Source: CAZFCK01 sp964517355
GTDB taxonomy: Bacteria > Desulfobacterota > Desulfovibrionia > Desulfovibrionales > Desulfovibrionaceae
Assembly: GCA_964517355.1 (NCBI GenBank)
Contig: CAZFCK010000048.1
Coordinates: forward strand, 1 to 24,248
Direction: 5' to 3'
DNA: 24,248 nt
Shown: piece after piece, positions 7,168 to 14,467 of the stretch
Numbering within the stretch: position 1 is the first letter of the stretch
Layout of the letters: every line of letters starts with the position of its first letter
Translations under genes and position numbers: made by a program
Notes under the pieces: generated by a model
Seen by the model: only the letters and a program-made list of their open reading frames with translations
What the model was told of the DNA's origin: nothing
Databases searched by the model: none

Positions 7168-7333
7168 AGCGCTTCCGAAAAACAGCCGCGTTGGCGGCAG
7201 TCGATGCACGCAACGCCGTGTTTTCCATGAGATTGATATTGTCGCCCAAAACAAATGTATCGTGATAACACACGGGCGCGTAAGCAAAAACAACGATACC
7301 CGCCAACACCATCGTAGCGAGCCGCTTTTTCAT
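7168..7333 (-). pseudogene. Possible remnant of a small exported-protein gene truncated by a repeat
   Basis: An ATG at 7333, with GAAGAG touching it, opens a frame beginning MKKRLATMVLAGIVVFAYAP, a convincing signal-peptide start, followed by about 35 ordinary residues. At 7167 the frame runs into repeat module (iii). Downstream it becomes arginine-rich, crosses a promoter and overlaps the DUF2087 gene in another frame, so that part is unlikely to be coding. Either a small secreted protein was cut by the repeat or the signal-like start is chance. The family is not recognised. Confidence 0.25.
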
Positions 7334-7394
7334 CTCTTCTTTAAAGCTTTAAAACAAGCGAAGCATGCACAGCCGGCGCGTCTCCCCCCGGACA

Positions 7395-8537
7395 TCAGTG
7401 AACCACCTTGGCCAACTTCAGCTCATCAATGATTTGGGGGTCCGCGAGAATACGAATCAACCGCTCTCCATCGCCTATGACCCGTGCGATGCTTTCAGGC
7501 AACGGATGTTCCAGGGCGTTGCCCTTCAGCAGAGCGTGGGCCAGGAAATCGGCCACAACCAATGTCTGCAGCTGCGCTTCGGCCGATACGGAGGGCGGAG
7601 GTTCGGTACCGAGATCCAGGGTGTGATGCGCTCCAATCACTTCGGCGGTTTCGCCCGGGAGCTTCCATTGTTCGGCCGCGACCTTGCCAATCCAGGCGTG
7701 ATTGACGCCAAGCTGCGCGTATTCCTTTTCCAGATCCCAATCCAGGGAATATGCCGGGATCGTCTTATCGCGCTGCCGCAATTGCTGCGCCATATCCGCG
7801 AGCACCAGTTTGCCGAGGTCGTGGATCAGACCGAGAGTGAACGCCGTTTCCGCATCCACTTGAGGAAAGGCTATGCAGATATGGGAAGCGCAGATGGCCG
7901 TGGAAATGGAATGCTTCCATACCGCGTTGCGAATCTGGGCCAGGGGGCCGGTCTCGGAGCCGAGCATCTTGAAATGATCCTGGAAATAAAGCGTCTTGAG
8001 ATTGTTGAGCCCCAGAATCAACACGGCGTGATGCAGGGAGGAAACCTGCCCCTGCATGCCGAAATATGGGGAGTTGGCGGTTTTGAGCACTTTGGACGAG
8101 AACACGATATCAGAGGTAATGGCCTGCGAGATGTGTTGCAGGCTGGCGTTGGGGTCGTTGAAGACGCGCATTTTGGCAAATGTCAGCCCAAAGGCGTCCA
8201 GCCCCTGGAGCCCTTTCATGACCATTTTCCTTGTTTCTTCGTCAGGTTCGGCGAATGGCCCCGGCGGCTTGGGACTCACTGGCGCCTGCCGCAAAACCTC
8301 CACAGCCTTTTGCAGACGCGAGATGTCGCGCTGTCCACGCTGAGGCGCGGGCTCAATCAGGTCCAGCGGGGTCAGCGCAACCCCGGCGGATTCCATAGCC
8401 GAGGTGGAGGGTTTGGGGCGTTTCCGCCGCGCGGCAGCAAGATACCATAGTCCGCTCCCCAGCCCCACAAGGGCCAACAGCACGAGAACGGAAATCAGCC
8501 ATTCTTCCAGGAACAATGTTCGCGCTGCGTCGAGCAT
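7395..8537 (-). CDS. Membrane-anchored HDOD domain signalling protein
   Basis: A 380-aa protein with one N-terminal TM helix (about 11-34, ISVLVLLALVGLGSGLWYLAA) followed by a basic stretch, a linker of about 60 aa and an HDOD domain (roughly 115-330). HDOD landmarks are NSPYFGMQGQVSSLHHAVLILGLNNLKTL and HDLGKLVLADM. In the latter an H-D pair is present (H239, D240), as in HD phosphohydrolases. HDOD proteins are mostly non-enzymatic regulators of signalling, motility and the type IV pilus. The start is supported by AAGGAG 6 nt upstream. It is the last gene of an operon with an EAL-HDOD protein (21-nt gap) and a GspE/PilB-type ATPase. No sensor domain is visible outside the membrane. Confidence 0.85.
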   Translation of the reverse strand: MLDAARTLFLEEWLISVLVLLALVGLGSGLWYLAAARRKRPKPSTSAMESAGVALTPLDLIEPAPQRGQRDISRLQKAVEVLRQAPVSPKPPGPFAEPDEETRKMVMKGLQGLDAFGLTFAKMRVFNDPNASLQHISQAITSDIVFSSKVLKTANSPYFGMQGQVSSLHHAVLILGLNNLKTLYFQDHFKMLGSETGPLAQIRNAVWKHSISTAICASHICIAFPQVDAETAFTLGLIHDLGKLVLADMAQQLRQRDKTIPAYSLDWDLEKEYAQLGVNHAWIGKVAAEQWKLPGETAEVIGAHHTLDLGTEPPPSVSAEAQLQTLVVADFLAHALLKGNALEHPLPESIARVIGDGERLIRILADPQIIDELKLAKVVH

Positions 8538-8558
8538 GGGGGTCTCCTTGCCGGAAGT

Positions 8559-9815
8559 TCAGTTTTCCTGGGTGGCGGACAACAGTTCAGTGGCCCAGAG
8601 AATGGCCATATTGTTCGTGATGGCCACATCAGAGACTCCGAGGCCCAATTGCTTCATCGTGGGCGTCAAACTGTCCCATTGCGCGTGCTCAAGCCCTTCG
8701 GTCAAAGCCAAAAAGTCGTGATACGGGGTCTTCTCCCCGCACAAAGCGCGGGATATCTGTTCATCGAGGTTCAGCTCCCGCACCAACACGCGCATATCCT
8801 GACAGAGCAGGACATCGAGCTTCGAAAACAATCCCAAGAGGAACAGGCTGTCGCCTTTGGCTTTCACCTTTGTCGATTTTTCAGCGAGTTGCTCCAAAAA
8901 CCGGGCGCGCTTGATGCAGAGGAAATAAATCTCCTTGCCCTGATCGCTTTCAACGGCGTTGGAGAGGGTCACGGCCATGAGCCATTGACGCAGGGCGAGC
9001 TGCCCCATCAGGGATATGGCGTGAGAAATGGAGGAAATCTTATTTCTCAAGCCGAAATACGGCGAGTTGATGAAGCGGATGAGCCGGTAGCTCAGGCCGA
9101 CGTCCGCGGAGATCATGCGCGTGACTTCTTCAGTGTTGAAGTCTTCGTCCGCGAGTTCCGTGAGGATGCGAAACTTGGCTATCTTAGTGAGGTTCGGCGA
9201 GGTCCCGGGCAGGATTTCGGGCTTGTTGAAAAGATAGCCTTGAAAAAGATGAAAGCCCAGCTTTTTCAAGAGGTCGTAGGTTTCCTTGGTCTCAATTTTT
9301 TGCGCCAGGGCCTGGCATGAAAGCTTCTTTAATTGATTCGCAAGGTTAATCAGTTGCTTTTCCGAAAAACGTGAAACATCCACACGCAGGATGTCCGCCA
9401 TTTTCACCAGCTGGGTCTTGGCCGGCACCACGGTGGCCAGAAGAAAGCCCTGATCTTTGAGCGCGGCGCAGGCCTGCAGATACGCGGAGTCGTCCATGTC
9501 GCCCGGCAAATCGGCCACACAACGTTCAGCCGGCAACGCGGCGTAGATTTTCCGCAACACCATGGAGCGCGTCAGATTGATGGCGAGCTTGTGATGCGGC
9601 TCCACCCCTGCGGACGCCAGGGGAAAACCGTCCACGATGACGCTGGCCGTGGCGGATTCCGGGTCCTGGATGTCGGCGGAGGTGGCTTCGCCGCTGGGGC
9701 GAAAGAACAGCTCATAACCCCAGATTTTATGATTGGCGTCATATATGGGCTGCCTGGCCACGAAAATGTGGCTCGGGCACCCATCGGTCCCGCAGGCAGG
9801 CTGGGAAGTTTGCAT
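8559..9815 (-). CDS. EAL-HDOD two-domain signalling protein (YuxH type)
   Basis: The 418-aa product starts with a degenerate EAL-like domain (about 15-200), recognised from FVARQPIYDANHKIWGYELFFRP. The catalytic EAL motif is replaced by YELFF, so c-di-GMP hydrolysis is unlikely. The C-terminal HDOD domain (about 205-400) has RFINSPYFGLRNKISSISHA and LMGQLALRQWL. Proteins of this architecture act as c-di-GMP-related or motility regulators without hydrolase activity. A GTG at 9818 precedes the ATG by one codon; the ATG at 9815 is preferred because GAGGA lies 7 nt upstream. It lies between the GspE/PilB-type ATPase and a second HDOD protein on one minus-strand transcript, which suggests joint control of a pilus or secretion motor. 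Confidence 0.87.
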   Translation of the reverse strand: MQTSQPACGTDGCPSHIFVARQPIYDANHKIWGYELFFRPSGEATSADIQDPESATASVIVDGFPLASAGVEPHHKLAINLTRSMVLRKIYAALPAERCVADLPGDMDDSAYLQACAALKDQGFLLATVVPAKTQLVKMADILRVDVSRFSEKQLINLANQLKKLSCQALAQKIETKETYDLLKKLGFHLFQGYLFNKPEILPGTSPNLTKIAKFRILTELADEDFNTEEVTRMISADVGLSYRLIRFINSPYFGLRNKISSISHAISLMGQLALRQWLMAVTLSNAVESDQGKEIYFLCIKRARFLEQLAEKSTKVKAKGDSLFLLGLFSKLDVLLCQDMRVLVRELNLDEQISRALCGEKTPYHDFLALTEGLEHAQWDSLTPTMKQLGLGVSDVAITNNMAILWATELLSATQEN

Positions 9816-9873
9816 CACTTGGTCCTCATACGGAATTCCATGCGTGTTGTCGTGGAGTGCGCGTGGGCTTCGC

Positions 9874-11601
9874 TCACACCGCCACGGTTAAAAACTCCTC
9901 GAAGGAAGTCTGCCCTTGGAGCACCTTGCTCGCCGCGTCCGCTTTAAGCGTGCGCAGGCTGCCGCTCGCAACCGCCGCGTTGCGGATTTCCATGGCCGAG
10001 GCGCGCTTGATGATCAACTGCTGCACCGCGTCGTCCACATTCAGGACCTCGAAAACGCCCACGCGCCCCTTGTAGCCCGTGTTGCCGCACATGCTGCAGC
10101 CTTTTCCCCTGAAAAAGTGCATGACCGTGCCGGGGCTGGGCTCCAGATCCATGACGCGCAGGTCCTTGACCTTCGCCTGATAGGGCTCGATGCAATGGGG
10201 GCAGAGTTTGCGCACAAGCCGTTGCGCCACCACGATGAGCATGGTGCTCGCGATAAGAAACGGCTCCAGCCCCATTTCCAAAAAACGGGCCACCGCGCCG
10301 GCCGCGTCGTTGGTGTGCAGGGTGGAGAGCACCCTGTGTCCGGTCATGGCTGATTCCACGGCGATGGACGCTGTTTCGTGGTCCCGGATTTCGCCCACCA
10401 TGATCACATCCGGGTCCTGACGCAAAATGGAGCGCAAACCGCTGGCAAAGGTCATGCCCGCCTTCGTGTTGAGCTGAATCTGGGTCATGTAGTCCACACG
10501 GGATTCCACGGGATCTTCCAGCGTGACGATGTTGATGGTGGGATCCTGGATCAAGTCCAGCAAGGTGTACAGCAACGTGGTCTTGCCGCTGCCCGTGGGG
10601 CCTGTGGTCAGAATCATACCGTAAGGCTTGCGCGTGGCCTGGCTGATGAGTTTTTGCTCGCGCTCGGCCAGCCCCAGATCCGAAAGGGTGAAACGGGTGT
10701 GCTTTTGCACATGCAGGCGCAAAACGACTTTTTCCCCGTAGATGGTGGGGATGGTGGACGTGCGCACGCCGATCTCCTTATTTTGCATGCGGTAGGAGAA
10801 ACGTCCGTCCTGGGGGATGCGCGTTACGGAAATATCCAGTCCCGAGAGGAGTTTCACCCTCGAAACCATGGGAAAAAAATAGTGTTTGGGAAATGCGTCG
10901 AACCGCTTGAGCTTGCCGTCGATACGCATCTGCAACAGAACCGAGTCGCGCACCGCGCGCACGTGAATGTCGCTGGCTCCCGCATGGAGCGCCTTGATCA
11001 GGATGGAATTGACGAGCTTGATGACCGGCGCCTCTTCGGCCATGTTCTGCAGGGAGCTGATGTTGATGGTCGCGTCGCTTTCTTCGGGCGCTTGTTCGAT
11101 TTCCGCATCGCTTATGGCCTCCAGATCGATGAGCCTCTCTTCTTCGGGCTTGAACTCCTTGCCGTACACCTCGGCGAAAACTTCGTTGAACTCCATGCGC
11201 GTGCAGATTACGGGTTCGATCTCGAAACGGGTAATCTTCTGCAACGCATCCGTCACGCTGATGTTGTTCGGATCGCTGCTGGCCACCAGCAACAGGGAGC
11301 CCTTGCGCAGCAACGGCACAACCTCCAGGCGAAGGGCCTCGGATTCGGGCAGCACCTTGCTCAGCTCGGGGCGCGGCGTGAATTTCTCCATGTTCAAACG
11401 GCGAACGCGCATATGCCGGGAGAGAAAATCGACGATCTGTCGTTCCGTGACCACGCCGTTCTGGATCAAGATTTCGCCGAGCTTTTGCTTGGTCTGGGCT
11501 TGCTCCTGCAGCGCCTTTTCCAATTGCTCCCGCTTGAGTATGCCGCCGTCGACAAGCAAATTGCCGAACAATCCTTTTTTTGTGGAACTCCAAGGCGTCA
11601 T
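9874..11601 (-). CDS. GspE/PilB-family secretion or type IV pilus assembly ATPase with MshEN domain
   Basis: This is a cytoplasmic hexameric ATPase driving pseudopilus or pilus assembly. The 575-aa product has an N-terminal MshEN-like domain (about 8-100, with LLVDGGILKREQLEKALQEQ and KLGEILIQNGVVTERQIVDF), a type known to bind c-di-GMP. Next come a linker and the ATPase core: Walker A GPTGSGKTT (334-342), an Asp box around LEDPVESRVDYMTQIQLN, Walker B region PDVIMVGEIRD and a His box (STLHTNDA). The zinc tetracysteine is CPHC (467, 470) and CSMC (502, 505). The start at 11601 has GGAGG 8 nt upstream; the frame extends to 11727 without support. There are no other secretion or pilus genes here, so the ATPase is separated from its machinery. 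A promoter is seen at 11819-11846. Confidence 0.88.
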   Translation of the reverse strand: MTPWSSTKKGLFGNLLVDGGILKREQLEKALQEQAQTKQKLGEILIQNGVVTERQIVDFLSRHMRVRRLNMEKFTPRPELSKVLPESEALRLEVVPLLRKGSLLLVASSDPNNISVTDALQKITRFEIEPVICTRMEFNEVFAEVYGKEFKPEEERLIDLEAISDAEIEQAPEESDATINISSLQNMAEEAPVIKLVNSILIKALHAGASDIHVRAVRDSVLLQMRIDGKLKRFDAFPKHYFFPMVSRVKLLSGLDISVTRIPQDGRFSYRMQNKEIGVRTSTIPTIYGEKVVLRLHVQKHTRFTLSDLGLAEREQKLISQATRKPYGMILTTGPTGSGKTTLLYTLLDLIQDPTINIVTLEDPVESRVDYMTQIQLNTKAGMTFASGLRSILRQDPDVIMVGEIRDHETASIAVESAMTGHRVLSTLHTNDAAGAVARFLEMGLEPFLIASTMLIVVAQRLVRKLCPHCIEPYQAKVKDLRVMDLEPSPGTVMHFFRGKGCSMCGNTGYKGRVGVFEVLNVDDAVQQLIIKRASAMEIRNAAVASGSLRTLKADAASKVLQGQTSFEEFLTVAV

Positions 11602-11818
11602 GGGCGCTGCCTCCAGGGGATGCGGCTGATCACGGTTAGAGATGCGGCAGGATCTGGTCAAAATAATACTTTCGTCCAACATGTTACACGCCAACCAAAC
11701 CCGAAAGGCGGAGACGGCTTGCCCCAAGCGCTACGACCTTTCCTCAAGGGCGCCAAGCATGCAGGCTTCCGTGCGTTACCAGGCCGATGGTCAGCAGAGA
11801 TGATCCGACATATAATAA

Positions 11819-11846
11819 ATAATGCACAACCTGGGGTGGTTGTCAA
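11819..11846 (-). promoter_or_regulatory. Sigma-70 promoter of the GspE/EAL-HDOD/HDOD operon
   Basis: On the minus strand, a perfect TTGACA (11846-11841) and CATTAT (11824-11819, four of six) are 16 nt apart. The -10 lies in an AT-rich patch. It would give a leader of about 210 nt before the ATPase start at 11601; no other feature is evident in that leader. Confidence 0.5.
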
Positions 11847-11900
11847 CGAAGGGGCAAGGTTTTACGTGATTATTTTTTTAAAAAGAAAAAGCTACGCCCG

Positions 11901-11928
11901 GACAAAACGTCACGAAGACTCTTTTGTC
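11901..11928 (-). terminator. Possible terminator downstream of flaG
   Basis: The arms GACAAAA and TTTTGTC (7 bp) enclose 14 nt with a small inner GTC/GAC stem. On the minus strand a T-rich tract (CTTTTTCTTTTT) follows about 10 nt later. Just upstream (11936-11952) lies a 17-nt near-palindrome, ATGACGTATTACGTCAT. The stem is weak in G-C, so this is tentative. Confidence 0.3.
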
Positions 11929-12078
11929 AACTGCCATGACGTATTACGTCATCGCAACCTATGACGGAGGCAAGGTGAGAGCCCCGTCAGGGCCTTCCAC
12001 CGTTTTGGCGTTGGAGAGGCGATACGGGGCCTTGTGCAATGTTTCCGAAACGGCCGCCAGGCCCGCGCCAAGCTTCGA

Positions 12079-12456
12079 CTACACCGAGCGGTTGACAAGT
12101 TTGCCCGCCATTTCCTTAAGTGAGGAAGCCAGCTTGAGCAGTTCATCCGGCGGTATCTTACGCATGATCTTTTCGTTTTCGGTGTTGATCAGTTCCACTT
12201 GCAGATCACCGGATTCCTCGTGGTAGGTGTATTTCAATTCGACGCCCTTGCTCCCCAGGCGGCTTTTGACGTCGCCCAGATACTTTTCCAAAGCCTCACG
12301 CTCCACGGCATTTTCCGCATCCGCCTCCACGGCGAGCCGGTACGCCTTTCCGTCCTTTGCGTGGAAATCCTTTTCCAGACGGGAAGCAACAGCCCCCACT
12401 CCTTTTTCAGCACTGAAACCGCGCGCGGTTTCGATATCGGTGACGTGAGCGTCCAT
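12079..12456 (-). CDS. flaG: Flagellar protein FlaG
   Basis: FlaG is a small protein encoded near flagellin and filament-cap genes and linked to filament length. The 125-aa product has a variable N-terminus and the conserved FlaG C-terminal block: TYHEESGDLQVELINTENEK, then IMRKIPPDELLKLASSLKEMAGKLV. That is the typical pattern of two strands plus the IRKIPP-x-E helix. ATG 12456 is chosen over the more upstream ATG and start candidates because AGGAGG lies 8 nt before it. A perfect sigma-28 promoter lies 62 nt upstream, in line with late flagellar expression. No other flagellar gene is in the window. After the TAG stop the same frame stays open for 39 more codons with protein-like composition. 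Confidence 0.87.
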   Translation of the reverse strand: MDAHVTDIETARGFSAEKGVGAVASRLEKDFHAKDGKAYRLAVEADAENAVEREALEKYLGDVKSRLGSKGVELKYTYHEESGDLQVELINTENEKIMRKIPPDELLKLASSLKEMAGKLVNRSV

Positions 12457-12517
12457 GCGCATCACCTCCTGTTTCACAATCCTCGGGTACGGACCAAAAC
12501 ATCTATCCGTATCTTAC

Positions 12518-12544
12518 TTATCGGCCGCGAGGCGGATTTCTTTA
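12518..12544 (-). promoter_or_regulatory. Perfect sigma-28 (FliA) flagellar promoter of flaG
   Basis: On the minus strand, TAAA (12544-12541) is followed by exactly 15 nt and then GCCGATAA (12525-12518). This is the textbook sigma-28 consensus TAAA-N15-GCCGATAA with no mismatch. The -35 box straddles the first bases of the repeat copy at 12541-12649. Confidence 0.85.
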
Positions 12545-12649
12545 GAGCATCTCACGCTTGAAAAGCGCTAGATGCTCTTATGCATTTCCCTGGAACAATT
12601 GGAAATTGTTTCAGGGGAGAGCCTTGTTTCAAGGCGAAAATGCGCTAGG
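12541..12649 (+). repeat. Interspersed palindromic repeat, copy C (complete)
   Basis: It is identical, in inverted orientation, to 5003-5111 over 109 nt. Modules are (i) AGAGCATCT...AGATGCTCT (12544-12578) with an inner CGCTTGAAAAGCG stem, (ii) CCCTGGAACAATT...AATTGTTTCAGGG and (iii) GCCTTG-TTT-CAAGGC, ending in TGCGCTAGG. There is no ORF inside. The left end supplies the flaG -35 hexamer. Confidence 0.87.
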
Positions 12650-12852
12650 ACGCTCAGAGCGGCTGATTGCGGGCATCCCGTAATCTCCGCCGTTGCCGGA
12701 AGTCCCGGGAGCCCGGCCGGAGCCCGCCCCTTTTCCAGGCGTTATCCGGTCAGCTTATTTCTCCCGGCGCCACGCACCCCCAGGGTCGGACGACGCACCC
12801 CAACACAAATGAACCTAACACGCTGTGAAATAGATTTTTTTTCGCCAACCAC

Positions 12853-12882
12853 TTGCAAGCGGCTTGGTTATGGCTGTATAGA
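12853..12882 (+). promoter_or_regulatory. Candidate promoter of the ABC_sub_bind gene and signalling cluster
   Basis: TTGCAA (12853-12858) and TATAGA (12877-12882) are 18 nt apart, each with four of six consensus bases. This would give a leader of about 78 nt. The region 12650-12850 holds a 9-bp hairpin (12665-12685, GATTGCGGG-CAT-CCCGTAATC) and no visible gene. Confidence 0.35.
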
Positions 12883-12966
12883 CAAATGGGACATTTCAGG
12901 ACCCATAGTTAGTTAGGATTGCGCCGAGCAACAGGCGTCCATTTCAAAATGGCGCAAGGGGGCGAC

Positions 12967-14049
12967 ATGTCACACGCAACGAAGCGGTGCAGATGCCTGT
13001 CAACACAAGCGGGGGCGTTCAGCACCCGCGTCCGCAATCATCCTCCCACAATGCCGCACGCCCTTTCCCTTGCCGCAGGCGCATCCGCCTTGCTGCTCCT
13101 GCTGTGCGCATGGTGCGCCATGCCCCGCGCCGTATGGGCCTCAGACAAGCAACAGACCGTGCTCTGGGTCGACTCCTACCACGAGGGGTATGCCTGGTCC
13201 GACGGCATCGGCCAAGGCATACGCAACGCCCTCGCCGGAAGCGGGGTCCGCCTGGAGGTCCTGCACATGGACACCAAGCGGCGTCACGACATACCATCCC
13301 TGGAGCGGGCCGGGCGCGACGCCATGGCTCTTATCGAGACCCTGCGCCCCGATGTGGTCATCGCGTCGGACGACAACGCGCAGCACTATCTCGTGGTTCC
13401 GTTCCTACTGCGGACGGATGTGCCCGTGGTCTTTTGCGGCGTGAACGCAAAACCCGAAGACTACGGATATCCCGCGGCAAATGTCACGGGAATGCTCGAG
13501 GTGGAGCCGCTCGACACGCTGTTCTGGCAACTGGGGCGCCTGGCCGATGGCAAGCGTGTCGCCTATATCAGCGGTGACGTGGCCACGGACCACAAGGTGA
13601 TAGAGAAATACAATCAGGAATATTTCCAAGGCGCCATGCTTTCCTACCTGGCACGGGATTTCGAGGAGTTCAAGGACCTCTACGCTCGCGCCCAGGAAGA
13701 AGCGGACATGCTGATGTTCATGAACAACGGAGGAATAGAGGGCTGGGATGACGCGCAGGCCAGGGAATTCATCCTGCGGCACACCGTTATCCCCTCAGGC
13801 AGTGTGGCGGACTATCTGAAACGCTTCACCATCATCACCCTGGGCAAAGACCCCCTGGAGCAAGGGGAATTCGCGGGGCAGACCGCTCTGCGGATACTTT
13901 CCGGGACACCTGCGGCGGATATTCCCATAACCCGCAACGAACGCGTGCATATGACCATAAACCTTGAACTTGCCGATGCCGCCGGCATCATGATCCCGCT
14001 CTCCGCCCTGAAGGCGGCGGCTGAAGTGCTCAAGCGGGACGGGCGATAG
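12967..14049 (+). CDS. Periplasmic ABC-transporter substrate-binding-like protein (ABC_sub_bind type)
   Basis: A 360-aa exported protein. The hydrophobic export segment (ALSLAAGASALLLLLCAW, then AMPRAVWAS) is followed by a mature part starting near SDKQQTVLWVDSYHEGYAWS. The fold resembles type-1 periplasmic binding proteins of the ABC_sub_bind group: VLWVDSYHEGYAWSDGI, a DVVIASDDNAQHYLV strand, VPVVFCGVN and VTGMLEVEPLDTL. The start at ATG 12967 has AAGGGGG 4 nt upstream; the frame opens at TTG 12919. An ATG at 13051 gives a neater signal peptide but lacks a Shine-Dalgarno. No permease or ATPase gene is near; the next gene is a membrane kinase. A role as ligand-binding partner of that kinase is therefore more likely than transport (inference). 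Confidence 0.8.
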   Translation: MSHATKRCRCLSTQAGAFSTRVRNHPPTMPHALSLAAGASALLLLLCAWCAMPRAVWASDKQQTVLWVDSYHEGYAWSDGIGQGIRNALAGSGVRLEVLHMDTKRRHDIPSLERAGRDAMALIETLRPDVVIASDDNAQHYLVVPFLLRTDVPVVFCGVNAKPEDYGYPAANVTGMLEVEPLDTLFWQLGRLADGKRVAYISGDVATDHKVIEKYNQEYFQGAMLSYLARDFEEFKDLYARAQEEADMLMFMNNGGIEGWDDAQAREFILRHTVIPSGSVADYLKRFTIITLGKDPLEQGEFAGQTALRILSGTPAADIPITRNERVHMTINLELADAAGIMIPLSALKAAAEVLKRDGR

Positions 14050-14467
14050 GTTCACACAAGCAGCGCAGTGCGGGCGCCTTTGTCGCCGGGAGCCCCCTTT
14101 CCTGGGAGCGCGCTTTCGCGGCGCCCGGACAACGCCCCCCTCCGGAACATCCTTGCGGCGCACGCAGGCCAAGCGCACCGGCGGCGGCAGGATCACGCCG
14201 CCCCCTCCGCCAATCTACATGAATAAAAAAAGCTGGAAAGGCGTGTCCAGGTAGACTATGTTTTTATGCTGCTTATTCTCTTCGGTATGAACCGACTCCG
14301 ACGTTTTTCGGAATCGGTCCTTCTTTGATTCATGAAACCATTTGAAATATTGAAGTATTATTAAATGGCATCACCCGTGAAAGGACTTCGTCGCATGTTG
14401 AACGGCTTTGCGAAGTCAGCTCTCACGTACCGGCGAACAACAATCAACCTCTATTCGGACTCGAGCC
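14050..14467. other. Intergenic region with inverted repeats between the binding protein and kinase genes
   Basis: There are two structures and no convincing gene. CGGGCGCC (14071-14078) pairs with GGCGCCCG (14120-14127). A hairpin of ten pairs with one mismatch (ACCGACTCCG / CGGAATCGGT, 14291-14318) is followed by CCTTCTTTG and may end the upstream transcript. From 14200 the region turns AT-rich, as expected for a promoter, but I cannot fix its boxes. A frame opening at ATG 14365 is in a different register from the kinase and is most likely not translated. Confidence 0.45.

Noticed and set aside
7365..8450. A 361-codon plus-strand open frame
   Set aside because: It is antisense to the HDOD protein; no motif and no Shine-Dalgarno.
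11602..11727. N-terminal extension of the ATPase to 11727
   Set aside because: The extension has no family similarity, and GGAGG lies 8 nt before ATG 11601.
10378..11964. A 528-codon open frame on the plus strand
   Set aside because: It is fully antisense to the GspE/PilB-type ATPase, whose motifs are unmistakable; its translation has low complexity and no recognisable domain. A GC-rich shadow.
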